From Haplosporangium gracile (Eukaryota; Mortierellomycota; Mortierellomycetes; Mortierellales; Mortierellaceae), in assembly GCA_015499985.1 (NCBI GenBank), contig JAAAUF010001053.1:1-13219 (forward strand): a stretch of DNA of 13,219 bases. The letters run 5' to 3'. A program made the translations under genes and the position numbers. Shown in pieces: positions 1 to 9,700 of the stretch (position 1 is the first letter of the stretch; each line of letters starts with the position of its first letter). Under the pieces are notes generated by a model. The model was not told the DNA's origin, did not search any database, and saw only the letters and a list, made by a program, of their open reading frames with translations.

Positions 1-462
1 AGAACAAATGTAAACCTTGCTACGCACAAAAAAGTGACAAACAACAAAAAAACAAGCAAAGCATGCATGTTCCCAATTGAGGGGTGTGCATTACTCTGTG
101 GTAAGTGTCTATCGACAGATCTTCAGTCCTCTCTAGTCCTCATGTCGCCGTCTCTTCTTTTTCTCACATCACAGCAAAAACAGCATTTGCATCAACAAAC
201 CACATCATCAAGCTAGTCCAATTGAGAATAAAGATGCTTCTTGTTTTTACGAATCAAAAGAACTTGTTAAGAGTTGTTGGAATGAAACATCCTTAGAAAC
301 CCACGAATTCAAAACCTAGGAACGTAGAGTGACTAAGAAGAAGATTCTGCCTCTGGGACAAGATCATCGTTTCCATTTCCAGCCCAACACACTCTCTCTC
401 GAAAGTCCCTCATACTCCGCTCTTTGTCTTTTTTCGTTCTTCTTTCTTCGCCATTTCAAGCT
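1..462. other. Intergenic, no supported gene
   Basis: I see no convincing coding region here. The reading frames present are short and overlap on both strands, and none carries a recognisable motif. The right end, about 395-462, becomes pyrimidine-rich on the plus strand and runs into the poly-C tract and TATA box that follow. Confidence 0.5.
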
Positions 463-495
463 CCCCCCCCCCCCCCCCTTGCTAGGGTATATAAG
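463..495 (+). promoter_or_regulatory. Poly-C tract and TATA box (orphan core promoter)
   Basis: Sixteen consecutive C residues at 463-478 are followed nine bases later by TATATAAG at 488-495. A long homopolymer next to a consensus TATA box on the same strand resembles a fungal core promoter, because homopolymers tend to exclude nucleosomes. Transcription would be expected to start around 515-530 on the plus strand. No convincing gene follows, so the promoter call is an inference from sequence alone. A chance TATA-like string is possible in AT-rich DNA. Confidence 0.35.
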
Positions 496-563
496 GTTGA
501 CAACTCATAACACAACAAAAACTCAACTTTTATATCATCTTTTTTCAGCAAAACAACAACAGC

Positions 564-842
564 ATGCGCACAGAAAGCAATACACCAAGATATTGCCTCC
601 ATGGTTGTTGTCGGTGTTGCTTTTATGTTGTTTTCATTTGTGATTTCTGCTCTCAGCTTTCTTGTGCTTTGGTATTTATGTTTGATTTCTTTCTTTCGTT
701 CTTTCGTCCTTTGTTTCTTCGGGACCTGAGCCGAAGAACACTTCTTTTGCACAAGGCAAAGAAGCAAAGCACCAAGGGAAGGAAAGCATTGGTGTTTGGT
801 GTCGGCCGAGAAGGGCAAAGACACGTTCAACAAAAATGTTAG
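564..842 (+). other. Doubtful small ORFs behind the TATA box
   Basis: Two overlapping plus-strand frames follow the TATA box at 488. The frame at 564-842 would give 92 residues: a cysteine- and phenylalanine-rich first half and a basic second half. The frame at 601-729 would give 42 residues, almost all hydrophobic (it begins MVVVGVAFMLFSFVISALSF), like one membrane segment. The ATG at 601 is followed by G but has T at -3, so its context is only fair. The T-rich base composition alone would produce Phe/Leu/Val-rich frames. I recognise neither product. The transcript may be non-coding, or there may be no transcript. Confidence 0.15.
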
Positions 843-964
843 AGTGTCAGGAGGAAGAGTCGTCAATACTTGGCTGAGCTATGCAAGTCGACGATAAGAG
901 ACAGGGCGCTTCTTTTATGTTTGACTGCGCATAGGCTTGCGCCAGCACACAACACTGATAGACA

Positions 965-988
965 CGATATGCGATATGCGATGTGCGA
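965..988. repeat. 7-bp tandem repeat (CGATATG)
   Basis: Two exact copies of CGATATG (965-971 and 972-978) are followed by a variant, CGATGTG (979-985), and a partial CGA. It is a very short array with no coding context, probably produced by replication slippage. Confidence 0.7.
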
Positions 989-1420
989 CTACTTATCACG
1001 AAACGGAAAACTAAATTTTAAAAGCCCTTCGATCCTGTAGGTTAGAAGTTAGGCGGGCAAACACATCGGGAATGAATGACTGGCATGAAAGAAAGGCGTA
1101 GTCAGACAGGTTTAATAGGGCTAGGTAGAGTTGGGTACGTGACAAACTAGACAGGATAGAAAAGAATGCTTCTTGAGCGGTAGTGAAATGAGAGGACGAG
1201 AACAAAAACCCTTGATCTGCTTCCGATCGATCATCGGTTTGGAATGAATTTTATTTCCTTCCCCGACCCTCTTTTTCTACTTGGTATTCTCCTTGGCTGC
1301 GCCATATTGCCAAGAGATAATCCAAAGTCAGTTTTTCTCTCTAACGGCTCATTTATGACGCGTTCAGCCTTCACTTCACCTCGCGTCATGTCATTTTCTG
1401 TCTCCACTCTTCTCACTTCT

Positions 1421-1491
1421 CAATCAACCAACCAACCATTCCAACCATTTCAAAACCAACCAATCCAACCCAAACTAACGAACCAACCAGC
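1421..1491. repeat. CCAAC-rich degenerate repeat
   Basis: A stretch of about 70 bases dominated by CAAC/CCAA units, spaced four to about nine bases apart. On the plus strand it is almost devoid of G. It generates a spurious Asn/Gln/Pro-rich frame on the plus strand and a Val/Gly/Leu-rich frame on the minus strand. It is probably a simple-sequence tract. CCAAT-like units occur inside it, so a binding-site cluster is possible but unproven. Confidence 0.6.
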
Positions 1492-2740
1492 AATTGCGGT
1501 TTGTCACAAGTCGCCCAGAGCACAGGCAGAGGTACTTCCAGGCAGGTATCCCCTACTTTAGGTGCGGATGTCATGAGGTCAAAAAAAAACATATTATGTT
1601 TTCTTTTTTTTTTTGTGCTGTGGACATGATGCATTCATGGCATACAGTACTATCGTATATACTAGCCCATTGACTCTAAAATGGAGCTTTCATGTTCATT
1701 GATTGGCCCATATCCCCCAATGACAAGGCAACAACGATGCACTGGTGTCTCTCTTTTTGCAGCAGTGGCATGAATGTTGATTTACAAAAAAAAAATACTC
1801 ACTTGTTTTCGTTTTTTCCATACCATGCATGTTCATCGTCATGAGCAAGATGGCTGTTCGAGATGCATTTGTGTTCCTAAATGAATCATCCCGCCCATCC
1901 GCTCATAGTTGTTTTGTTAATTTGTTATTTGCGTGGTTGTAATTTCTTCTTGAGCAATGCTGTTTGGTTTAATGTGCCCTGGCCAACTTGATAGGTAATT
2001 AGCATACAAAATAATAGAGCCAAAAAAAAAAAAAAAAAGCAAATGCTGTTTTATCACGGGACTAGGCAAAGGAACAACGCGCGCAGACCGCCTCTTCTTC
2101 GTAGGCTTCGACACGGACAGCAAAGCAGCAAATAATAACATTCATACTGTACATGCGAAACAAAAACAAACAAACAACGAAGAAGCAAAAGAACCATTGA
2201 CCCATGCTAAAACCCATGTCCCTCCTTCCGCTCGTCTCCTCCACATCCATGAACCAAAACAACAAAATACCAACAATTTTAACAAGCGATCGTATCGCAT
2301 CGTAATTTTTAAGAGCACCGCATAACCATTACTCAGTACTAAGAGTCTACTTGTTGTCATTCACACAACAACCTCCGTCACTCAATTGTAGTGATATTTG
2401 CTATTGTTTGATACTTTGCGACGCTTGTTTCCGTGTTTATGTGCTTGTTGGTACACTTTTGTGCGCGTCCTATCTGCATGACAGTTGTATCTTTCAACTC
2501 TCACCTGCCACCTCCCAGTTCTTGCATATGAGATCGCCACTGCTCAATTCTTTTACAACGACAGCCCTTTCCTTTACGCCCATACCTTTCTTCGCATAGG
2601 AAAGGTTGATATCCTTCTTGTAACTAGGATAATCAAGTTGTGACTGTGCATAGACAAATGATAGGGGTAAGGAACTTGCGGTTTTTTGCCACTATTCGTC
2701 GTGTCTTATCAAGGGTCTTCGCCCTGATCTGATGGGGCTT

Positions 2741-2756
2741 ACTGTTTTTGAACAGT
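2741..2756. other. Short perfect inverted repeat
   Basis: ACTGTT and AACAGT flank a four-base TTTG loop, giving a six-base-pair stem. About 20 bases upstream, AGGG and CCCT flank a TCTTCG loop (about 2712-2725). Two small hairpins this close together could belong to a structured RNA, but stems this short are expected by chance in several kilobases. No poly-T terminator for RNA polymerase III follows directly. Confidence 0.3.
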
Positions 2757-2926
2757 TAGACTCAGGTCACGCGGTAAGGATTATCCGGCCAAATGAAAAA
2801 ATGAGGGCGAATCTTTTACCAGAGCTGGGCTGGGGTCGCAGGGGAGGGCATATTGCAGCAAGGAAAGAGACACAGTGCGTCGTTTGTATGGTAGCATGGC
2901 CTGAGTGCCTTCATTCGGCTTGATTT

Positions 2927-2968
2927 TTCTCTCTCTATCTCTCACTCTTTCTTTCTCTCTCTCTCCTT
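2927..2968. repeat. CT-rich simple repeat
   Basis: A pyrimidine tract on the plus strand made mainly of CT dinucleotides with a few T runs and single A interruptions. It is a microsatellite-like sequence in intergenic DNA. Confidence 0.7.
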
Positions 2969-4149
2969 CGTTGTACAAAGAAAAAATGTACCCCTGAGAA
3001 AAAATGGCGGACGTCTGTCACGATCGATAATATCTCTGACTCTCTGGCCACTTTGTCATACCTGAAAAAAAACTGAACTGGCATGGAACTCGTTGGCATC
3101 CCTTGCGCCTCTTTTGTATTCTTACAACTCCCTTACCATCATCACCCAAGCTATTCCTGGCAAAGCCTGGCTTTGCACTCTTTGTCCGCGTTGTTCTTTA
3201 GTTTGACCAACTAACTCCGCCGGCCACTCATTTAAGTGTCCCCTTACTCCCTCTTCCATTTTTCGCGTCAGTTTGTTTTTTTCTCTTTTGCCTTCAATAT
3301 GAGGTGCATGTCCTTCTCCGTCTCCTCGTTTTTTTCTGTTACCTTCTTTTTTTCCATGTTGCGCATCCCTGCATTCCAATCTACATGTATTTTGTCTGTT
3401 GCCTCAGCCCTTTCTCTCTCTTTCTCCATCTTTCTGTACTTTTCTTTTGCTTTTTGTGTTGTATTTGTATCCCTCACCTCTATACCTCTCTCCTTAAAGA
3501 TTTTTATTGTTTTCTGGCTTCTTCTCGCAAAAGGGGGCAAAAGTAGGGAGACAGATGTGGATTGGCCACAATGTGGATATGTATTTGCATGATGGGTTTG
3601 GTTTTGTGTAGGTGTGGCTACCTGACTGGATACACCCCTTCTCTTCTCTTTCCTTTCGACTCGCCTTTTTTGTTCCGTGATCAAGGGATCACTCCTTATC
3701 TTTGTTTGTTTTTTCACTCTATGTACTTCCACGTTGAATAAAAAAAGAAAATAAACATTGTGCAAACCCCCCTCCCCCCTCCCATATACACGCACAGACG
3801 GGGCACTGTTCCTTTCCTAGACCTTGCTCTGCCTTTGTTTTTCTTCTAAGAAAAATAGAATGGAAATCAAATGATGAAAAAAAGGCATGCTTCCTTTACT
3901 ACGAGTCACATCCTTTCCATCTTCAACAACGCTTGGTCAACCAAGGAACCAGCTTATTGGTCATCAGTCATCATCTTTCCATACTTTTGTACACGTCTGA
4001 TTGTGAACGGGATATGTCTTCCCTGCACAACGGAGTTAGCCCATCAGCCCAAAATACGGCGATTTTTTTTTTTGCCAGTTGTTCGATGAGCAAAAATGGA
4101 TTAAGAGTTGGAACTCATCGGGATGGATAATGCAGCCCCAACCTGGCTC

Positions 4150-4200
4150 CCAATGGAAATATATTTTCCTTGGAAGAAAAACACGGAGCTGGATATAAAA
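4150..4200 (+). promoter_or_regulatory. CCAAT and TATA boxes of the secreted-protein gene
   Basis: CCAAT occurs at 4150-4154 and TATAAAA at 4194-4200, a conventional spacing. Between them, TTCC and GGAA arms separated by TT (4166-4175) form a small inverted repeat that could bind a dimeric regulator. The TATA box predicts transcription start near 4224-4234. That falls just inside the pyrimidine-rich leader and about 205-215 bases ahead of the ATG at 4439. Confidence 0.6.
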
Positions 4201-4215
4201 AAACCTGATCTCAAT

Positions 4216-4438
4216 GCTCCTGTTTTCGTTTTTTTTTCGTTCTTTCTTCCTTCCTTTCCTTCCTCTCTCCTTCCCCTCCAGTTCGTCACAGCTGTTGTAC
4301 TTCTTCCTTCCTTTCCTCATTCTCATTCTTCGCCATACTTTGCTTTCTTCCTTCTCTCCCTACTTCATACTTTCGAAGAACTCTTATACTTTAATCTCAT
4401 CTTCTCCCTTTCCTACCCTACAAAAAGCACATCCAAAG
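4216..4438 (+). promoter_or_regulatory. CT-rich 5' leader
   Basis: From about 4219 to 4430 the plus strand is overwhelmingly C and T, dominated by TTCC, CTTC and TCTC units. Pyrimidine-rich stretches around the start of transcription are typical of strongly expressed genes in filamentous fungi. The leader has no stop codon in the frame of the downstream gene, and an ATG at 4214 is in that frame. If transcription begins upstream of 4214, a 75-residue Phe/Ser/Leu-rich N-terminal extension could be made. The TATA position argues against that. Confidence 0.55.
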
Positions 4439-5470
4439 ATGCATCTGGTTTCAACCGTGGCAATCGCCACCTCCCTCATCCTCCTCTCAACCACCTCCCC
4501 CAAAAACCAAGCTCAAGCACAAGACGCGAACTGCTCCGCAATCTATAACGATTTTGCTCCCTCCTCCACCCCTTCCTCCATCTACCAGAAATGCTATACC
4601 GACCAGGCCTATAACACCGCTCTCGTCCTCCAGGGCGTCAACCCCAACTACTCGGATATCCTCTCTCAGATCTGTTCGCGCCCGGCCTGTTCTCATTCTG
4701 CCCTCGTCTCCGCCAACTCTCAGTATCTCGCGGCGTGTGCTAGCTCGATTGATGCAGAGACTGCTAATGGGAATATCTTGCAGACGGGGAAAATTGCGTT
4801 AGAGCTCTTCTTTGCGGAACCCATCCGCGCGGTCTATTGCACACCCGACCCTAACGCCCGCCCGCCACCAGCACCTCCTGCAACTCCCGGCGGCCCAGCC
4901 TCTTCTCCTTCTCCTGTAGCACCGTCCTACTGTCTGGAACAGCCCGTGATCGGCAGTTCTACCTCGAAATTCGCGACCAACCTAGCGATCTACCTTACAT
5001 CTGGCACCATCCGCGCCGCCCAAGCACCCTTCTTCGAGACCCTCGACCAAACCGACACCTGCTCCCCCTGTTCCCAACGCATAATTGGCGCATCGGTCTC
5101 CTACCTCTCCGAGAATCTCATGCCCCGGATCGGACCCTTTTATACACCCGAGTTTGTACAGTATTGGACCAAGCTCGTGATTGCCTACAACGCATTGTGC
5201 AAGACGTCGTTGGTCCAGAGTTGGCCAGAGGGGACTTTAAATGTGACGACCGTCCCTGTCCCTGCGGTGGCTCCTCCCGTTCTTCCTTCTTCACCCGCTG
5301 GTGCCTCGGCGCCTCCTGCTAGTACTGTCAATCCCTCTGTCGCAAGTCTTCCTTCTCGCGGGAACCATGCTACTGGTTCGATGTATTCTGTCTCTCAAGG
5401 ATATGTCGTTGCTAGTGTGGCTGTCGCGATCGGTGCATCTGTCGCAAGTAGCCTCTCTTCATGGCTTTAA
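4439..5470 (+). CDS. Cysteine-rich secreted protein, probably GPI-anchored
   Basis: Intronless gene for 343 residues. Residues 1-28 form a signal peptide: Met-His, a hydrophobic core at about 3-17 and an Ala/Gln-rich cleavage region near AQAQD. The mature part has ten cysteines (32, 52, 79, 84, 100, 134, 165, 208, 211, 254), including a CSPC pair at 208-211, and possible N-glycosylation sites at Asn31, 70 and 268. A Pro/Ala-rich linker (138-163) divides two cysteine-bearing halves. A Pro/Ser/Ala/Thr-rich stretch at 272-305 is followed by small residues at about 306-314 and a hydrophobic tail (about 322-343) that ends the protein, the layout of a GPI-attachment signal. It probably sits on the plasma membrane or wall. 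The ATG at 4439 is chosen because the signal peptide starts there, with AAG just before it. Codons in the first half strongly favour C at the third position, suggesting high expression. The cysteine order (YC, then CxxC, then a late C) resembles an uncharacterised fungal secreted family that I recall as DUF7729. I could not check that, and the function is unknown. Confidence 0.85.
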   Translation: MHLVSTVAIATSLILLSTTSPKNQAQAQDANCSAIYNDFAPSSTPSSIYQKCYTDQAYNTALVLQGVNPNYSDILSQICSRPACSHSALVSANSQYLAACASSIDAETANGNILQTGKIALELFFAEPIRAVYCTPDPNARPPPAPPATPGGPASSPSPVAPSYCLEQPVIGSSTSKFATNLAIYLTSGTIRAAQAPFFETLDQTDTCSPCSQRIIGASVSYLSENLMPRIGPFYTPEFVQYWTKLVIAYNALCKTSLVQSWPEGTLNVTTVPVPAVAPPVLPSSPAGASAPPASTVNPSVASLPSRGNHATGSMYSVSQGYVVASVAVAIGASVASSLSSWL

Positions 5471-5922
5471 AACAAGCTATCACGCCCCATCTTTTGTCAC
5501 AACTACACAAACAATACTCCTTGCATTTTTTATTATTTTTATCGGACAGCATTCAACAAACAAGCAATACAACACAGCACAAGAAAATTTTGAAGGAGGC
5601 GCGAGGAAGGGAGACAGGCAAAGGAAGGACAATTACCCAGGGATACATTTTAAAAAATCAACGGAGTTCCGACACGGACACACGAATATGGATGGACACA
5701 CGGACCGTGTATTTGTTTGCCCGGTAACCCCGAACCTCCCCAACTACCTTCTTCAATTGTTATTTATTTCGCCACACATATTTTCACCTCCTTGCCAATC
5801 CTTCCTTTTTTCTACATAATGCGCTTTTGCTTGCAATGTGCCCTCCATTGAAAAAAAAAACAACGACAACATACAGCTACCATTTAAACCATCATCTTAC
5901 AGGCACATTTAGAAACAAAAAT

Positions 5923-5928
5923 AATAAA
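5923..5928 (+). terminator. Possible polyadenylation signal (AATAAA)
   Basis: This is an exact AATAAA on the plus strand, but it lies about 450 bases past the stop codon at 5470. That would make a long 3' untranslated region for a fungal gene. A non-consensus signal nearer the stop is equally likely. Confidence 0.3.
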
Positions 5929-6232
5929 CACTATTCATAAACACCATACATCATCTATAACATGCGCACACGACCTTTCTTACACAACCTCTCTCACACG
6001 ACCCTATGTCATATAATGCACACAAAACTATGCACAACAACGAAGTAGATATTTGCCAATAACTACAAAACGGTTACTTCATTTCAGTAAAAATGAATGA
6101 GTGATGAAAAATGAAATGGTGAAGACGGACACATATACAAAAAAAAAAAATAATGATATGTCGTTATGAGTTAGATGGGGTTCAACCCACCATCGCCACC
6201 CGTTCCTTCTCTCATCGATCATTCGATACGGC

Positions 6233-6304
6233 CTTTTTCTCTCCCCCTCTCTCCCTCTCTCCCTTTCTCCATCTCCCTCTCTCTCTCTTTCTCTCTCTCT
6301 CCTC
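6233..6304. repeat. CT-rich microsatellite
   Basis: About 72 bases of almost uninterrupted pyrimidine on the plus strand (one A at 6271), made of CT, CCCT and CTTT units. Read on the minus strand it gives Arg/Glu-rich frames that are artefacts of the repeat. Confidence 0.8.
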
Positions 6305-6654
6305 ACTTTGTTTTGTAATTTTGCAATTTTCTTCACGGAAAGAGATAAATTGAAAGGAGGTGGCCGAGTGTACGCAATGCCAGTATTGAGATTTCAAGGG
6401 GGTCCAATGTTGTGTTTTTGCTATGCCATGCATTTTCGTCTAGTCATGTAATTAAGTACAGTAACCCATTATTATACCTCTTTGTCGCTTTGGTTCATGG
6501 TCCGCTTGTGTACCCGTGGGTAGTGTGGGAGCAACAACTCACACTTCTAAATCATCAACCACCCATTCGGCAGTACAAAATAAGACAGCCCGACCACAAC
6601 GACTAGATCCTTCTCCTGCTATACATGATGTTGTATTTTGTCTTTTTGGGATAG

Positions 6655-6660
6655 TTTATT
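6655..6660 (-). terminator. Polyadenylation signal of the coiled-coil gene
   Basis: TTTATT on the plus strand reads AATAAA on the minus strand, about 100 bases beyond the stop codon at 6757-6759. This is a normal distance for a fungal 3' untranslated region. Confidence 0.5.
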
Positions 6661-6756
6661 CACAGGTGGGGTTGGTTGTTCAAGGACTTTTTTTAAATGG
6701 GGTGGTTTTTTCTACAACAGATGAAATGGGGAAACAAACAAAGAAAAGAGGTCGCC

Positions 6757-9700
6757 TTAGTTATTCTTCTTGGAAGATGACAAGGCGAACGTAGCGTTGG
6801 TGGTGGTGGTCGGGGTATCTCTAAGGGATTCATTTCCGGTATGGATCCTGCTGTTGCTGCTAATATTCTCAAAATCAATAATGGTCTTCTTCATATCCTC
6901 CTGATCGGCCTGGCCACGAACATCAGCCTCCAAGCTGGCCATCAGATCCTTATCCTCCATATTCCATCCCTGCCCCTCCTCATCCTCATCCCGGATCGAC
7001 AACTGCTGGATCGTCTTAATACTCACATCGTCACCCTCCACCTGCTTCTCCTGACCAGCCTCTGTCGTAAGTTTCTCAATACTCTTGCCAACCTTCCGAC
7101 TACTCGACCGACGCACAAGACTACCAGACCGGTTCAAACCTCCCTCACCTCCACTACCACTACTAGCAGTTGCCAAAGAGGCACCACTCTGGCCCTTCTC
7201 CAACAATCTCCGCTCCTTCTCCTGCTTGAGTCTCAATCTCTCCTTCCGTCGCTGCTCCTTAGCATGCTGTAACTGGATCTGATGCTGTTGCTGCTCTGCC
7301 GTCAGGGGTTCCTCATCCTCCTCGTCCAGTAACCGCAACCGCTGGTGGTGGTAATAAATGTCGTCGTGGCTTGGCAACGGCAATACATCCGCCGCTGTTT
7401 GTGCCAATCCCGACACCATATCCATTGTCCTCTGCCTCGAATGTTGGAACCTTTTAGTACGAGTAAACAAAAAAAAAAGCAGAGTTAGTGTCAATGCTCT
7501 ATGACTTTTAAACATAACGACAGGTAAACAAAAGAAGAATTAAGAAGGGCCCATTACCGGTCGGACTCGGTGACATCAGTGACAACGGTACGGATTCCAC
7601 CAAGAAGAGACCCGAAGCCTTTGAAGAGGGCACGCCCAGTGTTGACAAGGACCTCCTCGGCCTCAGGTGGAATAAAGAGTCCGCTCGACTCTCGCTTCAT
7701 CTTCCTGGCATCCCGTTGTTGCTGATCTCGCTGGGTGTACTCGGGATGACCGGAGCTGCTGCTGAAGCTGCTCTGACTTGAGTGACCCGCCTCGAACGCC
7801 AGGGGTGCATCGCCTGCATTCGACTGGGATGAAGAGCAAGTTGAGAGGGAGGAGAACGAGGCCCGATCGCCCCGTTTGGCCAACAGGGCAGAGCTCAAAT
7901 TTGTCCCACCCTGTCCGTTAGGTGACACAGGACTGTTGAGACCGTTGAGAGAGGAGAGACCGTTGAGGTAGGTGGGCAGAGGGCTGGTGGGTCGGCTATG
8001 TCCAGAGGGTGATGTGACTCCTGCTCCAGAAATCAATGATCCCTCTCCTCCTCGTCCCGTCACACTGCTTGTGCTGCTACGACCACTGACAAGTCCATTT
8101 GTCGATTGTGATGACTGTGGCGACTGGATTTGTTGCTGTTGTTGTTGCTGTTGGCTGTGGAGGGTGTTGATATGATGCAAGCTGATACCGCCACTGACAC
8201 CGCTTATACCGCTGACACTCCCGACGACCGACCCCCAGATACCAGCCCCTGTAGTCGAGAGACGATGCGAAACTGACTGGGAGCTGGAATGGCCATAATA
8301 CTGCTTTTCCTGTTCCTGAATCGATGCGCTGGCCTCTGCCTGCTGTCGTGTCCGCTCCTCCATCATCATCTGAGACCACCGTTCCTTGAGCTGTGTCAAC
8401 TCTGTCAGATTGGCTTCGAGGTCCTCGCGCAACTGGGCGATCCTGGCCTCCTTTTGTGCAATGACCGAGAGAAGACTGTCGCTGGTCGGTTGAGGGGGGA
8501 ACTCGCTATCGGTTGGTGAGGCGACCATGGCCAGGTTACTGCTGAGCGTCTGAATGTTCCTGTTCTCGATCAATGCAAACGACTATTTGAATTTCAATTG
8601 GTTCGCAAAAAGGACGGAAGTTCGAAGGTTGAACGGGAGAAAAAAAAATAAAGAGAGCGATGAGTTTGGGAGCAAAAAATAAATAAATAATAATTCAACA
8701 ACAAAACAATAACGAGATAACGCAAACCAAACTTGGCTTTCAAAGTATGTGGGACGAAAAGGATAGAAAAGAAAAAGAGAATGACCACAAGACGGTTGGC
8801 TTTTTTCATCCCGTTCGGACGCTAAAGAAGCGTGACGAACAAAAAAAAGTAAGAAAAAAAACGTACCCGACTCTGTCGTTTTTGCCGGATAGAAGCACTC
8901 TTCTCGCGCTCACGTTCACTGCCGCTCATACCCATGGTACCAGATCCAAACGACGAGGTGGAGGTAGGCGTGCCAGGGATCTGATCCTCTCCAGCCTCGG
9001 ACAGCTCTTCGCCCAGATCGTCCTGACGCTGCTGTTGTTGATGTAGACGAAGTTGAAAGTCCTGTGAGGTACTTTGACGATGAAGCATGACATGCTTTTG
9101 AGGACGGTGAGCCAAAGAAGGTGAAGGGGGCACATAGTCCTGTTGTTGCTGTTGTTGCTGCTGCAGCTGCTGTTGTTGTTTACTGCCTGACTTCTTGGAC
9201 AAGGACGAGTTGCGACTGAGACTGAGCGAGAGGGAAGAAGGACGGACGAGTCCACCGTTGCTAGCAGGACCGGAGGGTGGCGAAGCGAGGCCAGCCAATG
9301 CAGCAGCAGTCGCATCGATTCTCCTGCTGTTGCCATTACTGGTGTTACTGGTGTTACTGGTGGTGCTGTTGGTCCGTTGAAGACTCGGCGCACGACTGAG
9401 CAAAGTGCGTTTCGAGGAAGGTGTCGCTGGTGACGAGACGGGCGATGTTGCCAAGTCGAAAGTATTACTGTTGTTATTGTTATCGCTCAGATCGATAAGT
9501 TGCTTCGTGCTAGTATTGTCAGGGTCCATGTCTAGTATTGCGGAAGATGACGATTCTGTTGCTGCAGGAGACACCAAGGCAGACGAGGAAGAAGGTGGAG
9601 AAGAAGAGGAAGGGGTTGTGGGGATCGGAAAGGGGATAGACTTGCGATGTTCGGTCGCGTAGGAGTGGCTCCTGGTGCCAATGGTGTAGGCTGGGCGGGC

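Larger units (their letters stand above)
843..4149. other. Long gene-poor intergenic region
   Basis: About 3.3 kb without a supportable protein gene. Open frames are short, mostly explained by T-rich or CT-rich composition, and none shows family motifs or a believable exon-intron chain. The region holds small repeats (listed separately), poly-A runs such as 17 A at 2022-2038, CT-rich stretches near 2927-2968 and 3236-3440, and a C-rich patch at 3768-3782. It ends in the promoter of the secreted-protein gene. I looked for tRNA A/B boxes and for the starts of spliceosomal RNAs and recognised none. A non-coding RNA gene cannot be excluded. Confidence 0.5.
5471..6756. other. Convergent 3' intergenic region
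   Basis: This stretch lies between the stop codon of the plus-strand secreted-protein gene and that of the minus-strand coiled-coil gene, so both 3' untranslated regions fall inside it. It is A/T-rich with many ACA/CAC strings from about 5860 to 6060, a poly-A run near 5850-5860, and a CT microsatellite at 6233-6304. I see no convincing coding frame. Longer frames that enter it from the secreted-protein gene lie in the wrong phase. Confidence 0.6.

Noticed and set aside
456..866. 136-residue minus-strand frame over the poly-C/TATA region
   Set aside because: It runs through the poly-C tract (giving Gly repeats) and opposes the promoter-like sequence. It has no motif or promoter of its own.
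1244..1561. 105-residue plus-strand frame over the CCAAC repeat
   Set aside because: Its second half is just the translated repeat, and the first half has no recognisable feature.
2640..2920. Possible tRNA, snRNA or SRP-type RNA gene
   Set aside because: The GC-balanced sequence and small hairpins drew attention, but I found no GGTTCGA-type B box, no cloverleaf and no known snRNA start, so no named RNA can be supported.
4439..5470. Tandem duplication of one cysteine module inside the secreted protein
   Set aside because: CSRPAC and CSPC, each followed by a Ser/Tyr/Leu stretch, look alike, but cysteine spacing in the two halves differs and the similarity is too weak to claim by eye.
5301..5819. 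172-residue plus-strand frame running from the secreted-protein gene into the 3' flank
   Set aside because: It is out of frame with the clear signal-peptide/GPI gene, and its tail is ordinary A/T-rich 3' DNA.
6079..6433. Arg/Glu-rich minus-strand frames
   Set aside because: They are translations of the CT microsatellite at 6233-6304.
6841..7272. 143-residue plus-strand frame
   Set aside because: It is an antisense shadow of exon 3 of the spliced minus-strand gene. That gene's phase and splice sites are far better supported.
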